Positions 53,282-62,622 are shown, counted from the stretch's first letter. The stretch is DNA of 64,000 nt from JASTVH01 sp042862465 (GCA_042862465.1 JASTVH010000002.1:499915-563914), one strand, 5' to 3'. The notes: generated from the letters alone by a model not told the origin. Numbers and translations are program-made.

Positions 53282-54304
53282 TTACACATCGCCAGCAATC
53301 TCATTGCGCACGATGCCACGTAGCAGACGCCCCAGGACATCGGCCCCGGTGATGATGCGTTTGTGGTTTCCCCACACCAGAATCACATCGTCATCCACCA
53401 CATCGTCCCCATAGCGGGTGGGGTTCACCTTCAAGCGCGGCAGGATCTCCCCCAGAAAGACAGCATCGTTCTTCACCACGATGGGACGGTGACAGAAGCG
53501 ACTGGGATTCACCGGACCCCGGTTACGAAAGACCGTGCGCAGAAAGGGGCCGACGTTGAGCATCAGGCGGGGTTCACCGGTCTGGTCGATGAGGACCACC
53601 CATTTCTTGTCCGGTTCGTCGATCCGGTGGAGAAAATCGGCTGAGACCCCGTTCTCTCCCTGCGGGAAGACCGGTTGACCATCCTTGAATGCAACCGTCA
53701 CGATGCTTTCCGGATCCAGGGGTTCGCCTTCTGACTGCAGGGGCACATCGTCCAGGTCGAGGAAATTAAGGGCGCCCTGGCCTTCCACCCGGTCGATATC
53801 GGTGTGGGGCGAAACCATGTGCATTTTCAGCAGGCTGCGGATATCACGTTCCCGGAAATAGGGAATGGCCTCCGCCCCCAGCCACCGATCCAGGACAAGC
53901 GCGGTGAGTTTGGCGATCGGATACAGGACAATCTGATAACAGCGGATTACCGGAGCGAGGTAAAATCCTGTTTTTAGCGCATGCCGTGAAAAATACGCCT
54001 GCGGCATGATTTCACCGAAGATGGTGATAACCACGGTAGAGAACAGAAAGGCACCGATGCCGGCCAGCACCGAGTCGGACAGCAGCGCCAGGAGCACGTT
54101 TACTGCCACATTGCCCCAGAGAATCGTGGCCAGAAGAAAGTTGCCGTCGCGTCGCAGGGCGCGGACGCGGGCAGCATGCCGGTTGTTGCGGGCCTCGACT
54201 TCCAGCTTCAGCTTGCTGACCGAGAAAAACGCCAGGTTGGAGCCGGACAGCAGGGCAGATTGTGAGAGGCACAGCAGAATCCCAAGCCATACCAGCACCT
54301 CCAT
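53282..54304 (-). CDS. DUF21 (CNNM-like) membrane protein with CBS-like domain
   Basis: 340 residues. The N-terminal DUF21 domain (1-160) has three or four helices: LCLSQSALLSGSNLAFFSVS, LATILWGNVAVNVLLALLSD and AFLFSTVVITIFGEIMPQAY, the last including the conserved FGEIMPQ. A cytoplasmic part (about 175-330) has two weak CBS-like segments (DDVPLQSEGEPLDPESIVTV; VDDDVILVWGNHKRIITGAD). Relatives (YfjD/CorC, CNNM) transport or control magnesium. The lack of a C-terminal CorC-HlyC domain is usual for short members. Confidence 0.85.
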   Translation of the reverse strand: MEVLVWLGILLCLSQSALLSGSNLAFFSVSKLKLEVEARNNRHAARVRALRRDGNFLLATILWGNVAVNVLLALLSDSVLAGIGAFLFSTVVITIFGEIMPQAYFSRHALKTGFYLAPVIRCYQIVLYPIAKLTALVLDRWLGAEAIPYFRERDIRSLLKMHMVSPHTDIDRVEGQGALNFLDLDDVPLQSEGEPLDPESIVTVAFKDGQPVFPQGENGVSADFLHRIDEPDKKWVVLIDQTGEPRLMLNVGPFLRTVFRNRGPVNPSRFCHRPIVVKNDAVFLGEILPRLKVNPTRYGDDVVDDDVILVWGNHKRIITGADVLGRLLRGIVRNEIAGDV

Positions 54305-54387
54305 AGGGGACCTCGATCCGTCGACATGAGTCCGCCAGTATAGGGGGCTTTTGAGGGGGCGGGATAGTCTGCCGGGTTCCGGAACTG

Positions 54388-55287
54388 TCAGTTTGTCACC
54401 TGGCTTCGAGCGGGTCGCCGCGTTCCCGAGAGCGTGCTGAGTGCAGTGACGGTTACCAGAATCAGAACCATGCCGGCAAGCTGCAGACTCTGCAGGCGCT
54501 CACCCATGACCAGGACCCCGAAGAGCGACGCGGTGACGGGTTCAACCATGGCCACAACGGAGGCCGCGGCCGGCGCCGTATTTTTCAGGCCCACAATGTA
54601 GAGAAAGAACGAAAGGCCGGCACCCAGCACGCCCAGGGCGAGGAACAATGGCCAGTCCGGGGTGTGCAATGCGGCCAGCATCTGTTTCCCCTGACCCAAC
54701 CACGGCAGCAGAAGCACCAGTGTTGTCAGTGCCACGGCGAGAATCATCTGGGGGCTGCCATGGGCCGCAGCAAACTTGAAGCCGAAAATAAAGACGGCAT
54801 AGGACAGCCCGGCCAGCACACCAGTCACCATGCCCAGCAGTGTGACGCCGCCCGGTTCGGGGTCGTACACCCCGGTAAGCAGGGCAATCCCGAGCATAAC
54901 CAGGGCAATCGCGGCCACCTTGAACGCCGTGAAGGCTTCCAGCCCCAGCAGGAAAGACACCGCGTAGACGAAGATCGGGGCGCAGTACATGAGTGTGGCG
55001 GCCACGGCAATGCTGCCTTCGGCGATACTCAGAAAATAGAAAGTGAAATTACCTGCGATCCCCAGCCCGGCAATTATCGACCAGAGCCAGAGTCGGCGTG
55101 AGGTGAATCCGCGGGTGTGTCGGCTCAGACCAAGCCAGATCAGGACAAACAGCAAACCGATGGCGCCGCGATAGAAGGCAATCACCGATGCATGCCATCC
55201 ATCGGCCATCAATAGGGCGCCCAATCCGCCTGATAGCCCCCAGAAAAGCGCGGCCAGCGCCACCATTAGGGTCGGAAAGTAAGCCAT
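54388..55287 (-). CDS. EamA-family (DMT) transporter
   Basis: 299 residues from ATG 55287 with a GGGGAG site. Two five-helix EamA repeats: repeat 1 includes ALFWGLSGGLGALLMADGWH and FYRGAIGLLFVLIWLGLSRH; repeat 2 includes LLGMVTGVLAGLSYAVFIFG and ASVVAMVEPVTASLFGVLVM (the latter holds the characteristic EP motif). Substrate unknown; such proteins export amino acids or metabolites. It is on the minus strand between the DUF21 and dbpA genes. Confidence 0.9.
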   Translation of the reverse strand: MAYFPTLMVALAALFWGLSGGLGALLMADGWHASVIAFYRGAIGLLFVLIWLGLSRHTRGFTSRRLWLWSIIAGLGIAGNFTFYFLSIAEGSIAVAATLMYCAPIFVYAVSFLLGLEAFTAFKVAAIALVMLGIALLTGVYDPEPGGVTLLGMVTGVLAGLSYAVFIFGFKFAAAHGSPQMILAVALTTLVLLLPWLGQGKQMLAALHTPDWPLFLALGVLGAGLSFFLYIVGLKNTAPAAASVVAMVEPVTASLFGVLVMGERLQSLQLAGMVLILVTVTALSTLSGTRRPARSQVTN

Positions 55288-55385
55288 CCTGGCTCCCCTC
55301 ACGCGTTCCTTTCAATCAGCTTGGAAGCGATTGGGGCCGGAACGCAAGCGGATGGCTGTCAGGGTTATCCGAACCCAACCGGCAA

Positions 55386-56768
55386 CTAAAGGCGCCGGAC
55401 CCGGAAGCTGCGGCCCTTGAGCTTGCCATCGCGCAGCTTGCGCAGGGCCGGTTTGGCTGCATCCCTTTCCACCGCCACGTAGGCGCACTGGTCGAACAGG
55501 TCGATCTTGCCCACCTGCTTGCCGGCAATGCCGTTTTCCCCGGTCAGCGCGCCGAGGATGTCGCCAGGGCGGACTTTCTGCTTTCGGCCGCCATCGATCT
55601 GCAGGGTGGCCATGGCGGGTGGAAAGGCCGGTCGTTCCAGCAGGCTGAAGGGCGGGAGCGGTTCCGGCTCGATGGCCATGTCCAGGTCCGCCTCCAGTTT
55701 CACCCGTTTGTAGTCTTCCTTGTCGGTATACAGGGTATAGGCCGCCCCCTTGCTGCCGGCGCGGCCGGTGCGCCCGATGCGGTGGGTATGCACATCGCTG
55801 TCGCGGGCGATGTGGTAATTGATGACCGCATCCAGCGCATCGATATCCAGTCCCCGGGCCGCCACGTCGGTGGCAACCAGAACCGAGACGCTCTGGTTGG
55901 CAAAGCGCACCAGGGTCTGGTCGCGCTGCTTCTGGTCGAGATCGCCATGCAGGGCCAGTGCCGCAAAGCCGTGGCTGCACAGCTCATCGGCCACCTCCTG
56001 ACATTCGCGCTTGGTGTTGCAGAACACCACCGTGGAAGGCGGCCTTAACTTGAGCAGGAGCAGACGCAGGGCGGTCATCCGCTGCTTGTTGTCCTGCAGC
56101 CGGAAAAAGTGCTGGCGGATGCTGCTCTGATCGTGACCGGTCGCCACCTCGACCCGCACCGGATCCTGCATCAGTTGCCCGGCCACGGTCTGGATGGATT
56201 CGGGGAAGGTGGCGCTGAACAGCAGGTTCTGGCGCTTGGCCGGGAGTCGCTCGGTAATGGCGTCCAGGGCGGCCTGGAAGCCCATGTCCAGCATTCGGTC
56301 GGCCTCGTCCAGGACCAGGGTCTGCACCCGGGAAAGATCCAGCGTGTTCTTGCGCAAATGGTCTTCGATACGGCCGGGCGTTCCCACTACCACATGGGCC
56401 CCATGTTCGAGGGAGCCGATCTGGGGGCCGATGGGCAGGCCGCCACAGAGGGTCAGCACCTTGACGTTGGCAATCGCCCGGGCCAGTCGGCGAATCTCCC
56501 GGGCCACCTGGTCGGCCAGCTCCCGAGTGGGGCACAGGACCAGCGCCTGAACCTGAAAACGTGCCGGATCCAGGCGATGAAGCAGGCCCAGGCCGAAGGC
56601 GACGGTTTTGCCCGAACCGGTGCGGCCCTGACCGATCACATCCTTCCCGGCCAGTATCGGCGGCAGGCTCTGGGCCTGTATGGGCGTCATGGCGGTGTAG
56701 CCCAGTGAGGCCAGGTTCTCCAGGAGCGCGGGTTGCAGCGGCAGGGACGTAAACGGGGTGTGACTCAC
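55386..56768 (-). CDS. dbpA: ATP-dependent RNA helicase DbpA
   Basis: 460 residues. All DEAD-box motifs occur in order: Q motif TPIQAQSLPP, motif I GRTGSGKT, Ia PTRELADQ, II VLDEADRMLDMGF, III LFSATFPE, V DVAARGLDID, VI HRIGRTGRAG. After residue 385 comes a DbpA-type RNA-binding RRM (RPGDILGALTGENGIAGKQV; FDQCAYVAVERDAAKPALRK), which grips hairpin 92 of 23S rRNA and directs 50S ribosome assembly. Length fits E. coli DbpA. It is an independent gene. Confidence 0.97.
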   Translation of the reverse strand: MSHTPFTSLPLQPALLENLASLGYTAMTPIQAQSLPPILAGKDVIGQGRTGSGKTVAFGLGLLHRLDPARFQVQALVLCPTRELADQVAREIRRLARAIANVKVLTLCGGLPIGPQIGSLEHGAHVVVGTPGRIEDHLRKNTLDLSRVQTLVLDEADRMLDMGFQAALDAITERLPAKRQNLLFSATFPESIQTVAGQLMQDPVRVEVATGHDQSSIRQHFFRLQDNKQRMTALRLLLLKLRPPSTVVFCNTKRECQEVADELCSHGFAALALHGDLDQKQRDQTLVRFANQSVSVLVATDVAARGLDIDALDAVINYHIARDSDVHTHRIGRTGRAGSKGAAYTLYTDKEDYKRVKLEADLDMAIEPEPLPPFSLLERPAFPPAMATLQIDGGRKQKVRPGDILGALTGENGIAGKQVGKIDLFDQCAYVAVERDAAKPALRKLRDGKLKGRSFRVRRL

Positions 56769-57218
56769 GAGCGGATCCTCAAAATGCAGGGGCGAGACCT
56801 GACGAACAATGACAAAGCAAGTATGCAGGAAGGGGTGTTGCCAGTGCGGACGGGCACTCGCAAGTCTTCAAAGCGCCGCCGCAGGATAAACCAGAATGGC
56901 ATGAATGCACACCGGAATTGCCATTGTCGCCGCGTTTGCGCTGTTCCCGCCCCTGTTCCTCCTGCCTCGAAGGTGTCGTTAGCACCGAATTTCGGCCACA
57001 AAGAATACAGGTGTTGTTGTTATGATTTTGTGGGAAAGTGTTTTTTTCGGCTTATGCAGTGCGGTTTATTGGGTGATCCTTCTGATTAATATAAGGCATG
57101 AAGAATTGTTGGGAGTACAGGTGTAAGCTGATATCCTGTAGCAGATTCGATAGCGATGGCTTCTCCATCCCATCGGCGAGGGAGTCCATTTTGCCACTCA
57201 ATTGAAAAGGGAACGTTC
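56769..57218. other. Intergenic region between dbpA and the desaturase, no gene recognised
   Basis: 450 bp between divergent genes. The left half is GC rich; the right half (about 57000-57130) is richer in A+T and holds the desaturase promoter region. No riboswitch, repeat or convincing reading frame can be identified. Confidence 0.5.
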
Positions 57219-58313
57219 ATGTCAGGCCATCAACCCAGCCGGATGCTGAGTCCGGAAGATGTGGAGGCTTTTGGAAGAGAGCTGGATCAGTTGCGCGATG
57301 AGATTGTGGCGGACCTGGGCCAGCGGGATGTGGACTATATTCGCGGCATCATCCGCACCGTCCGTTCTGCGGAAGTGGGCGGGCGACTGTTGCTGCATGT
57401 GAGCTTTACCCCGCTTGGATTCATTGCGGGTGTCGCCAGCCTCTCACTTGCAAAGATCCTGGAGAACATGGAGGTGGGCCACAACGTCATGCATGGCCAG
57501 TACAACTGGACCAACGACCCGGCCCTCAACGGCTCCAGTTACGAGTGGGACATTGTCAGCGATGCCGACGGTTGGCGGGAATACCACAACTATGAGCACC
57601 ACACCTTCACCAATATCCTGGGCAAGGATCGGGACTTTGGCTATACCATCACCCGCCTGGCGCCGGAGCAGCCCTGGCGCCCGTTCCATCTGCTTCAGCC
57701 CTTTTACAATGTGGCGCATGCCCTGGCCTTCGAGTGGGGCGTGGGAATTTTTGCACTGGAGTTGGACCGGGTAGTCACTGGGGAGTCTTCCAGGTCCCGC
57801 TTTATGGGCAAGCTTAAGGCCTTTGCGGGCAAAGCCGGGCGGCAGATCGGCAAAGATTACGTATTTTTTCCGGCTCTGGCCGGTATCGGCGCACCGAAAG
57901 TCTTCGCGGGTAATCTTGCCGCCAATGTTGTGCGCAACGTGTGGACCTACAGCGTTATATTTTGCGGTCATTTCACCGAAAATGTGCAGGTTTTCGACGA
58001 AGAAGAGACCAAAAACGAAACCCGCGGCCAGTGGTACCTGCGCCAGATCCAGGGCTCAAGCAATATCGAGGGTGGTCGGCTCTTCCATATTCTCACCGGT
58101 CACCTGAGCCATCAGATTGAACACCACCTCTATCCGGATATCCCCGCCCGGCGCTATCCGGAAATGGCTCCTCGGGTGCAGGCGATCTGTGAACGTTACG
58201 GCCTGCATTACAACACCGGGTCGTTTCCGCGGCAGTTTGGCTCCGTGGTCAAACGGATTCTCAAGTATTCGCTGCCCGTTAAAGCCTCGCAGCCGTCGGG
58301 TGTGGCGGCCTGA
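57219..58313 (+). CDS. Membrane fatty acid desaturase
   Basis: 364 residues from ATG 57219 (AAAAGGGAAC site); the frame continues 21 codons upstream. The three His boxes of the membrane di-iron desaturases are present: HNVMH (in the GHNVMHGQYNW segment), HNYEHH (in YHNYEHHTFTN) and QIEHH (in SHQIEHHLYPD). The boxes fit acyl-lipid or acyl-CoA front-end-like desaturases rather than AlkB. Membrane segments lie near 65-90 and 250-275. The enzyme would desaturate membrane acyl chains. There is no cytochrome b5 domain or reductase partner nearby. Position specificity unknown. Confidence 0.88.
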   Translation: MSGHQPSRMLSPEDVEAFGRELDQLRDEIVADLGQRDVDYIRGIIRTVRSAEVGGRLLLHVSFTPLGFIAGVASLSLAKILENMEVGHNVMHGQYNWTNDPALNGSSYEWDIVSDADGWREYHNYEHHTFTNILGKDRDFGYTITRLAPEQPWRPFHLLQPFYNVAHALAFEWGVGIFALELDRVVTGESSRSRFMGKLKAFAGKAGRQIGKDYVFFPALAGIGAPKVFAGNLAANVVRNVWTYSVIFCGHFTENVQVFDEEETKNETRGQWYLRQIQGSSNIEGGRLFHILTGHLSHQIEHHLYPDIPARRYPEMAPRVQAICERYGLHYNTGSFPRQFGSVVKRILKYSLPVKASQPSGVAA

Positions 58314-58479
58314 GGAATACACATCAAGCTGTTTCGATCACCTTCGAAATATATGGAATTGGTCGTCAACACGGTGAGCCCTGTCGTACCCGGCTGAAGC
58401 TGACCGATGCTTAGTGCCTGGAATACGGGCATCTGATCGCCGCCCCTGCGCTGGCATGCGTTACTTAGGATGATGATGA

Positions 58480-58558
58480 AACTGGACACCTGCTCTGCTA
58501 CCAGCACCCGTATGTCAATTCGCATATCGGTTACAGATATAGATTGAGGTGTCCAGTT
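58480..58558. repeat. 79-bp element bounded by a 12-bp perfect inverted repeat
   Basis: AACTGGACACCT at 58480-58491 is exactly repeated in inverted form as AGGTGTCCAGTT at 58547-58558. The interior (55 bp) is AT-richer than the flanks. This looks like a MITE or the residue of an IS3-family-like element, but only one copy is present here and no target duplication is clear. Confidence 0.5.
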
Positions 58559-58616
58559 GACAACGCTTCTAGCCAGTCAAGGGCAGAAGTAGAGCTGGAT
58601 AATGTCTAAGGCTAAA

Positions 58617-58639
58617 GGCCCAGTCATTATGACTGGGCC
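58617..58639 (-). terminator. Intrinsic terminator of the beta-propeller gene
   Basis: GGCCCAGTCA/TGACTGGGCC form a 10-bp stem with a TTA loop, about 20 bp beyond the stop at 58658. On the minus strand the stem is followed by TTTAGCC, a short T tract. It is the clearest terminator structure near this gene. Confidence 0.7.
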
Positions 58640-58657
58640 CGCCTCAGCTTCGACCTT

Positions 58658-59761
58658 TTATTGACCTAGAGATATTTGCATCAAATAGAGATCGAGAGCG
58701 TCATTGTTATCATATTCGGCATAGGCCTTGCTTGAAACAAAGGCCACTGTGCCATCGTCTCCAACCCCATACACGCCTCGTGGATCGCGTGATATAACTT
58801 GGCTTTCACCCGAAGTGGTGTCTTTCAGGTGAAGGTATGGCCAATCTTTGATCAACAGTAAGCTTCCAGAATTGCTCATCATCACGCTATCTGGTCCGTT
58901 GACTCCGGTGATCGTCTCTACGGCGTTGGTTTCGGGGTGAAAACCGTAGATGCCACTGTCATCCCAAAAACCAACGAGACTGCCATCATTACTCATCCCT
59001 GCCAGTTTTGATTTTGAACCTGGGGTGTTTGAAACAAACTGCGTGGACATGGTGACGCGATCGAATACATAGACGTTTTCCAAGTCATTCGAATCGGCCC
59101 CGTTGAGCGCAGCCTTTGTAGTGAACGCTACCTGCTGGCCATTTGCGGAAATATCCACCGATGGGACGTAGCTTCCGTCCGAGATGTCTGCTGCTATCAG
59201 GTCTTTCTGGCCTGTTGACAGTGTGTAGGTGAAAAGAGACAGGGAGTCGCCCGTACCGGATGCGAGATACGCAATGACAGAGCCATCTTCACTCATATCG
59301 AGTGGTACATTAAATGGCAGTTGCTGTGCGGTGCCCGAATCGCTGCTGTAAAGGAAAGCGGCAGAGCCCAGGCGCATGAAATAATTTCCCAACAGGACAT
59401 GTTCTCCTGAATCGTCGACAGCTACGGGGATACGTGCCCTGCCACCGCCAGTCAGCTGATTGCCGTCCGAATCGACGCTAACCATCAGGTATTTGCCGGT
59501 AGAACGATCCAGCAGGAAGGTGTCGTTATCATTGCCGTTTTCGTCGTTATCGGAGAGATAATCGGCCCGTGACATTGAGGCCACGAACCGCCCGTTACCG
59601 CTCAGTGCCGTCGGCGAGTAATTGGTGCTCGGAGGAACCTGAACTAAGGCGCCGAAGACGTCAGTGTCTGCGTTGGCAGGGAGGCTCATGGGGGCGATCA
59701 GTGCCGTAAGGGAGCCTGCCAAAGAGAGTTTAGCGAGAAAACCTCTGCGGTTGTTTTTCAT
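58658..59761 (-). CDS. Tat-exported WD40-like (PD40) beta-propeller protein
   Basis: 367 residues. Signal NNRRGFLAKLSLAGSLTALI has the twin-Arg motif RRGFL, so Tat export of a folded protein is likely. The mature protein is built of repeated units with a GxFVAxxS-type strand (SGNGRFVASMSRADYL, SEDGSVIAYLASGTGD, SANGQQVAFTTKAALN, SNDGSLVGFWDDSGIY), the PD40 pattern of TolB-like propellers. No catalytic motif. The partner or ligand is unknown. It sits alone in its direction. Confidence 0.8.
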   Translation of the reverse strand: MKNNRRGFLAKLSLAGSLTALIAPMSLPANADTDVFGALVQVPPSTNYSPTALSGNGRFVASMSRADYLSDNDENGNDNDTFLLDRSTGKYLMVSVDSDGNQLTGGGRARIPVAVDDSGEHVLLGNYFMRLGSAAFLYSSDSGTAQQLPFNVPLDMSEDGSVIAYLASGTGDSLSLFTYTLSTGQKDLIAADISDGSYVPSVDISANGQQVAFTTKAALNGADSNDLENVYVFDRVTMSTQFVSNTPGSKSKLAGMSNDGSLVGFWDDSGIYGFHPETNAVETITGVNGPDSVMMSNSGSLLLIKDWPYLHLKDTTSGESQVISRDPRGVYGVGDDGTVAFVSSKAYAEYDNNDALDLYLMQISLGQ

Positions 59762-60005
59762 GTTTCATCCTCATTATTGTGTTTTGCTTCCTATCAATTA
59801 GGCAGCGATTGCCGCCTGTTTTTTGCACCTGGGAGTATGTCAACGCTTTGTTTTATATGAAAATAAAAACCAGGTGGGATGGTTATAGTTAGACAGGCGT
59901 CACATTTTTGATGGATGGCACAGCTGGTTTATCAAGTAGAGGGCTGTAAGGTCTGACCGTCGTTTTCAGGACCCTCGTCACTTCCAAGTGTTACATTGGC
60001 CGCTG

Positions 60006-61208
60006 TCATTGCTGTGGCCGTGGCACGAGACAGGCAAACAGTAGCCCCCAGAGAAGGGCGCCGACACCGATCCAGAAGGCACTGGTCAAACTGCCGCCCA
60101 CGGCGAGCCATTGCTTGACCAGCCAGGGCCCGGCCATTTGCGCAAACGCATAGAGCGCCACCATGGCCGCGGACAGGCGCGGCCCCTGGTGCGGGTGCAG
60201 GGCACGGGCGATGCGCTGTGTCAGCAGTACCGTACCCAGGAAAGTGCTCCCCACCAGCAAGGCGCAGAGCACGATACCCGTGGCTCCCGGCCAGAGCACG
60301 GCACCCAGGACACCCAGAAGCTGGATGGCGAAATTCAGGCGGATGGCGGGCAGATCGCCCATGTGCGCGCCCAGGTGATTCCAGATATAGGCGGAAGGGA
60401 TGGTAGCCAGCGCCACCAGCAACCAGGCGCCATTGATTAGCCAGGCGCCCGTCGGCAGCTGCATCTTTGCCAGGAGTGGCAGGAACGTCATGGGCAGGAT
60501 ATAGCCCAGGCCGGCACCAGCATAGGAGAGAAACAGCGGGATGCTGGCCCGGTCGAAGAGCGTGCTATTGGCGGTTCTTGCGGTATCGCCCTTGGGCCTG
60601 TGGGGACGCACCGGCACGTCCAGCTGCCTCAGCCGCCGCCAGCCCCAGACACAGAGCGGTACCGAGAGGACAAAGGCAGGCCACCAGCGCTCCGGACCGC
60701 TCAGCCAATGCGCCGACAGCGATACCAGCGCACTGGAAACCAGCAACCCGGTGCCCACGCCCAGATACACCAGCCCACTCAGGGCCGCCCGGTTACGCAA
60801 CACCAGCCACTCGAGAATCAGTGCCGGCGCCTGTACGAAAACCACCCCGTTGGCCACCCCGTTGAGCCAACGCAACGCATCCAACACCGGTATCTGGGTT
60901 ATCTGTGTCTGCGCCAGCGTCGTTAGCACGTGGACGCCCAGGGAGACAGGCAGTAAATAGCGGATCTGGTCAATCCGGTGCCAACGGATCGCCAGCAACG
61001 CCCCCATCAGATAACCCAGGTAGTTCCACATGGCCAGGAAGGCCCCTTCCTGCGTATCGAGCAGCCCGTCATCCACCAGGTAAGGCAGCAGTGGGGTGTA
61101 ATAGAACCGACCGAGGGTATGCACAACCAACAGGATGACCGCGCCGGCAGCGATGGTCACGAACAGCTCGCGGGCCGAGGGGGTTGGACTGGAAGCCGTT
61201 GGTGTCAT
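60006..61208 (-). CDS. YbfB/YjiJ-type MFS transporter
   Basis: 400 residues, twelve helices. HTLGRFYYTPLLPYLVDDGL is the N-terminal signature of the YbfB/YjiJ branch of the major facilitator family, with MWNYLGYLMGALLAIRWHRI as helix 2 and LRWLNGVANGVVFVQAPALI as helix 4. The family is poorly studied; sugar or arabinose export is one suggestion for relatives. Substrate unknown. Single gene, divergent from the GST gene. Confidence 0.87.
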   Translation of the reverse strand: MTPTASSPTPSARELFVTIAAGAVILLVVHTLGRFYYTPLLPYLVDDGLLDTQEGAFLAMWNYLGYLMGALLAIRWHRIDQIRYLLPVSLGVHVLTTLAQTQITQIPVLDALRWLNGVANGVVFVQAPALILEWLVLRNRAALSGLVYLGVGTGLLVSSALVSLSAHWLSGPERWWPAFVLSVPLCVWGWRRLRQLDVPVRPHRPKGDTARTANSTLFDRASIPLFLSYAGAGLGYILPMTFLPLLAKMQLPTGAWLINGAWLLVALATIPSAYIWNHLGAHMGDLPAIRLNFAIQLLGVLGAVLWPGATGIVLCALLVGSTFLGTVLLTQRIARALHPHQGPRLSAAMVALYAFAQMAGPWLVKQWLAVGGSLTSAFWIGVGALLWGLLFACLVPRPQQ

Positions 61209-61393
61209 GGATTTCCCTGGATTAAAAAGGGGGACTCTAGGGTACGTGGTGGCTGGAGAGAAGGCAGCTAGCGGATGGTCTTACCTGGAAGAAAATGGCG
61301 GACCATCTCACCTGTTGTTAGGGTGATCCATTCCCGGGCGAATCCGGTATCTCACTCCCCACAACCCACTAAACCCATTAGGGACGTGCCACG

Positions 61394-62062
61394 ATGATAG
61401 TCTTGCATCACCTCAACAACTCCCGTTCCCAGCGGATCCTCTGGATGCTGGAAGAGCTGGAGGTGCCCTACGAGATCCGCCGTTACGAGCGCGATCCGAA
61501 CACCATGCTGGCCCCGGCGAGTCTGAAGGCCATGCATCCACTGGGTAAGTCACCGATCATAACCGATGGCGACGCCACCCTGGCGGAATCGGGGGCCATC
61601 ATTGAGTACCTGGGACGAAAATATGGGCAGGATACGCTGATACCATCCGAGGACAGCGCTGATTACTGGCAATATGTCTACTGGCTGCACTACGCCGAAG
61701 GCTCGCTGATGCCGCCCTTCCTGCTGCGGCTGGTTTTCCAGAAGGTGAAGAGCAACCCCATGCCCTTCTTCGCCCGCCCGATTGCCCGGATGATCGCAGA
61801 CAAGACCATGCAGACCTTTATCGGCCCGCAGATTCGAACCCATCTGGACTTTGTGGAGCAACACCTGGGTAACCATGAGTGGTTTGCCGGAGATCGGCTC
61901 AGCGGGGCTGACATCCAGATGAGTTTCCCGCTGGAGGCCGGTGTGGCGCGTGGTGTTATCGACGGTGGTTATCCAAATATCCGGGCCTACGTGACACGCT
62001 TCCAGTCCCGCCCCGCCTACCAGAGAGGTCTCGAAGCCGGGGGCGAGTACGCTTACGCATAA
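61394..62062 (+). CDS. Glutathione S-transferase
   Basis: 222 residues. The thioredoxin-like N-terminal domain (1-80) begins VLHHLNNSRSQRILWMLEEL with a Ser in the catalytic region, and has ATLAESGAIIEYLGRKYGQD, the glutathione-binding SNAIL-like box. The all-helical C-terminal domain (about 90-215) ends with GGYPNIRAYVTRFQSRPAYQ. Substrate unknown; roles in detoxification are usual. Start ATG 61394. It precedes the EctC-like gene by about 150 bp on the same strand. Confidence 0.92.
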   Translation: MIVLHHLNNSRSQRILWMLEELEVPYEIRRYERDPNTMLAPASLKAMHPLGKSPIITDGDATLAESGAIIEYLGRKYGQDTLIPSEDSADYWQYVYWLHYAEGSLMPPFLLRLVFQKVKSNPMPFFARPIARMIADKTMQTFIGPQIRTHLDFVEQHLGNHEWFAGDRLSGADIQMSFPLEAGVARGVIDGGYPNIRAYVTRFQSRPAYQRGLEAGGEYAYA

Positions 62063-62162
62063 AGGGGAACCTTCGTCCGTTAGAAAGCTAACAAATCGTA
62101 ATGTGCCAGCCGGGATATCCGCCCTGTCTGTCTTGACCAACAGAAGAGGCATCGATATGTCT

Positions 62163-62182
62163 AAGGACTGGAGCCAGTCCTT
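62163..62182. promoter_or_regulatory. 20-bp near-perfect palindrome upstream of the EctC-like gene
   Basis: AAGGACTGG and CCAGTCCTT are exact inverse copies around a 2-base centre. It ends 29 bp before the EctC-like ATG, in operator position for a dimeric regulator. It could instead be a stem near the 3' end of the GST transcript, but there is no T tract and the distance from that stop is about 100 bp. Confidence 0.6.
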
Positions 62183-62211
62183 CATTCACACGACAGCGAA
62201 GGAGTGCAGCT

Positions 62212-62622
62212 ATGCTTGTGAGATCGATTCAGGAGCGAGAGGGCACCGAGGATGAGGTGGACGATAACGGCTTTATCAGCCGTCGCCTGATCCTGGCCGA
62301 GGACGGAATGCACTATTCCGTGCACGATACCGAGATCCCCCCCAATACCTCGTTGGACATGTGGTACAAGCACCATTTCGAGACGGTGCTGATCACCGAC
62401 GGCGAAGGCGAGATTGAAGACCTCGCCACCCGCAAGCGGCATACCCTCAAACCCGGTGTCCTGTATGCCCTCAACGAGCATGACCAGCACATCCTGCATG
62501 CCAGCAAGAAAGGCCTGCGGATGATCTGCGTGTTCTACCCCGCCCTGGTGGGCCCGGAAACCCATCAGGCAGACGGGTCTTACCCGATATACAACCTGGA
62601 AGAGGAAATCGTGGAAAACTGA
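62212..62622 (+). CDS. ectC: Solitary ectoine synthase homologue (EctC-like cupin)
   Basis: 136 residues, the usual EctC size. The cupin core is present: WYKHHFETVLITDGEGEIED and KPGVLYALNEHDQHILHASK. From memory of the Paenibacillus lautus enzyme, the iron ligands Glu57, Tyr85 and His93 occur here at those same positions, as do Arg25, Thr40, Tyr52, His55 and (shifted by one) the Cys/Phe pair and the Glu/His of GPETHQADGSY. Trp21 and Asn38 are replaced by Phe21 and His38. EctC closes N-gamma-acetyl-DABA to ectoine. No ectA, ectB, ectD or ask_ect is nearby, so it is an orphan. GAAGGAG precedes the ATG. Confidence 0.85.
   Translation: MLVRSIQEREGTEDEVDDNGFISRRLILAEDGMHYSVHDTEIPPNTSLDMWYKHHFETVLITDGEGEIEDLATRKRHTLKPGVLYALNEHDQHILHASKKGLRMICVFYPALVGPETHQADGSYPIYNLEEEIVEN

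Larger units (their letters stand above)
58314..58657. other. Intergenic region with a 12-bp inverted repeat pair and a terminator
   Basis: 344 bp downstream of the desaturase, between convergent genes. It contains the IS-end-like repeat at 58480-58558 and the terminator at 58617-58639, listed separately. No gene is visible. Confidence 0.55.
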
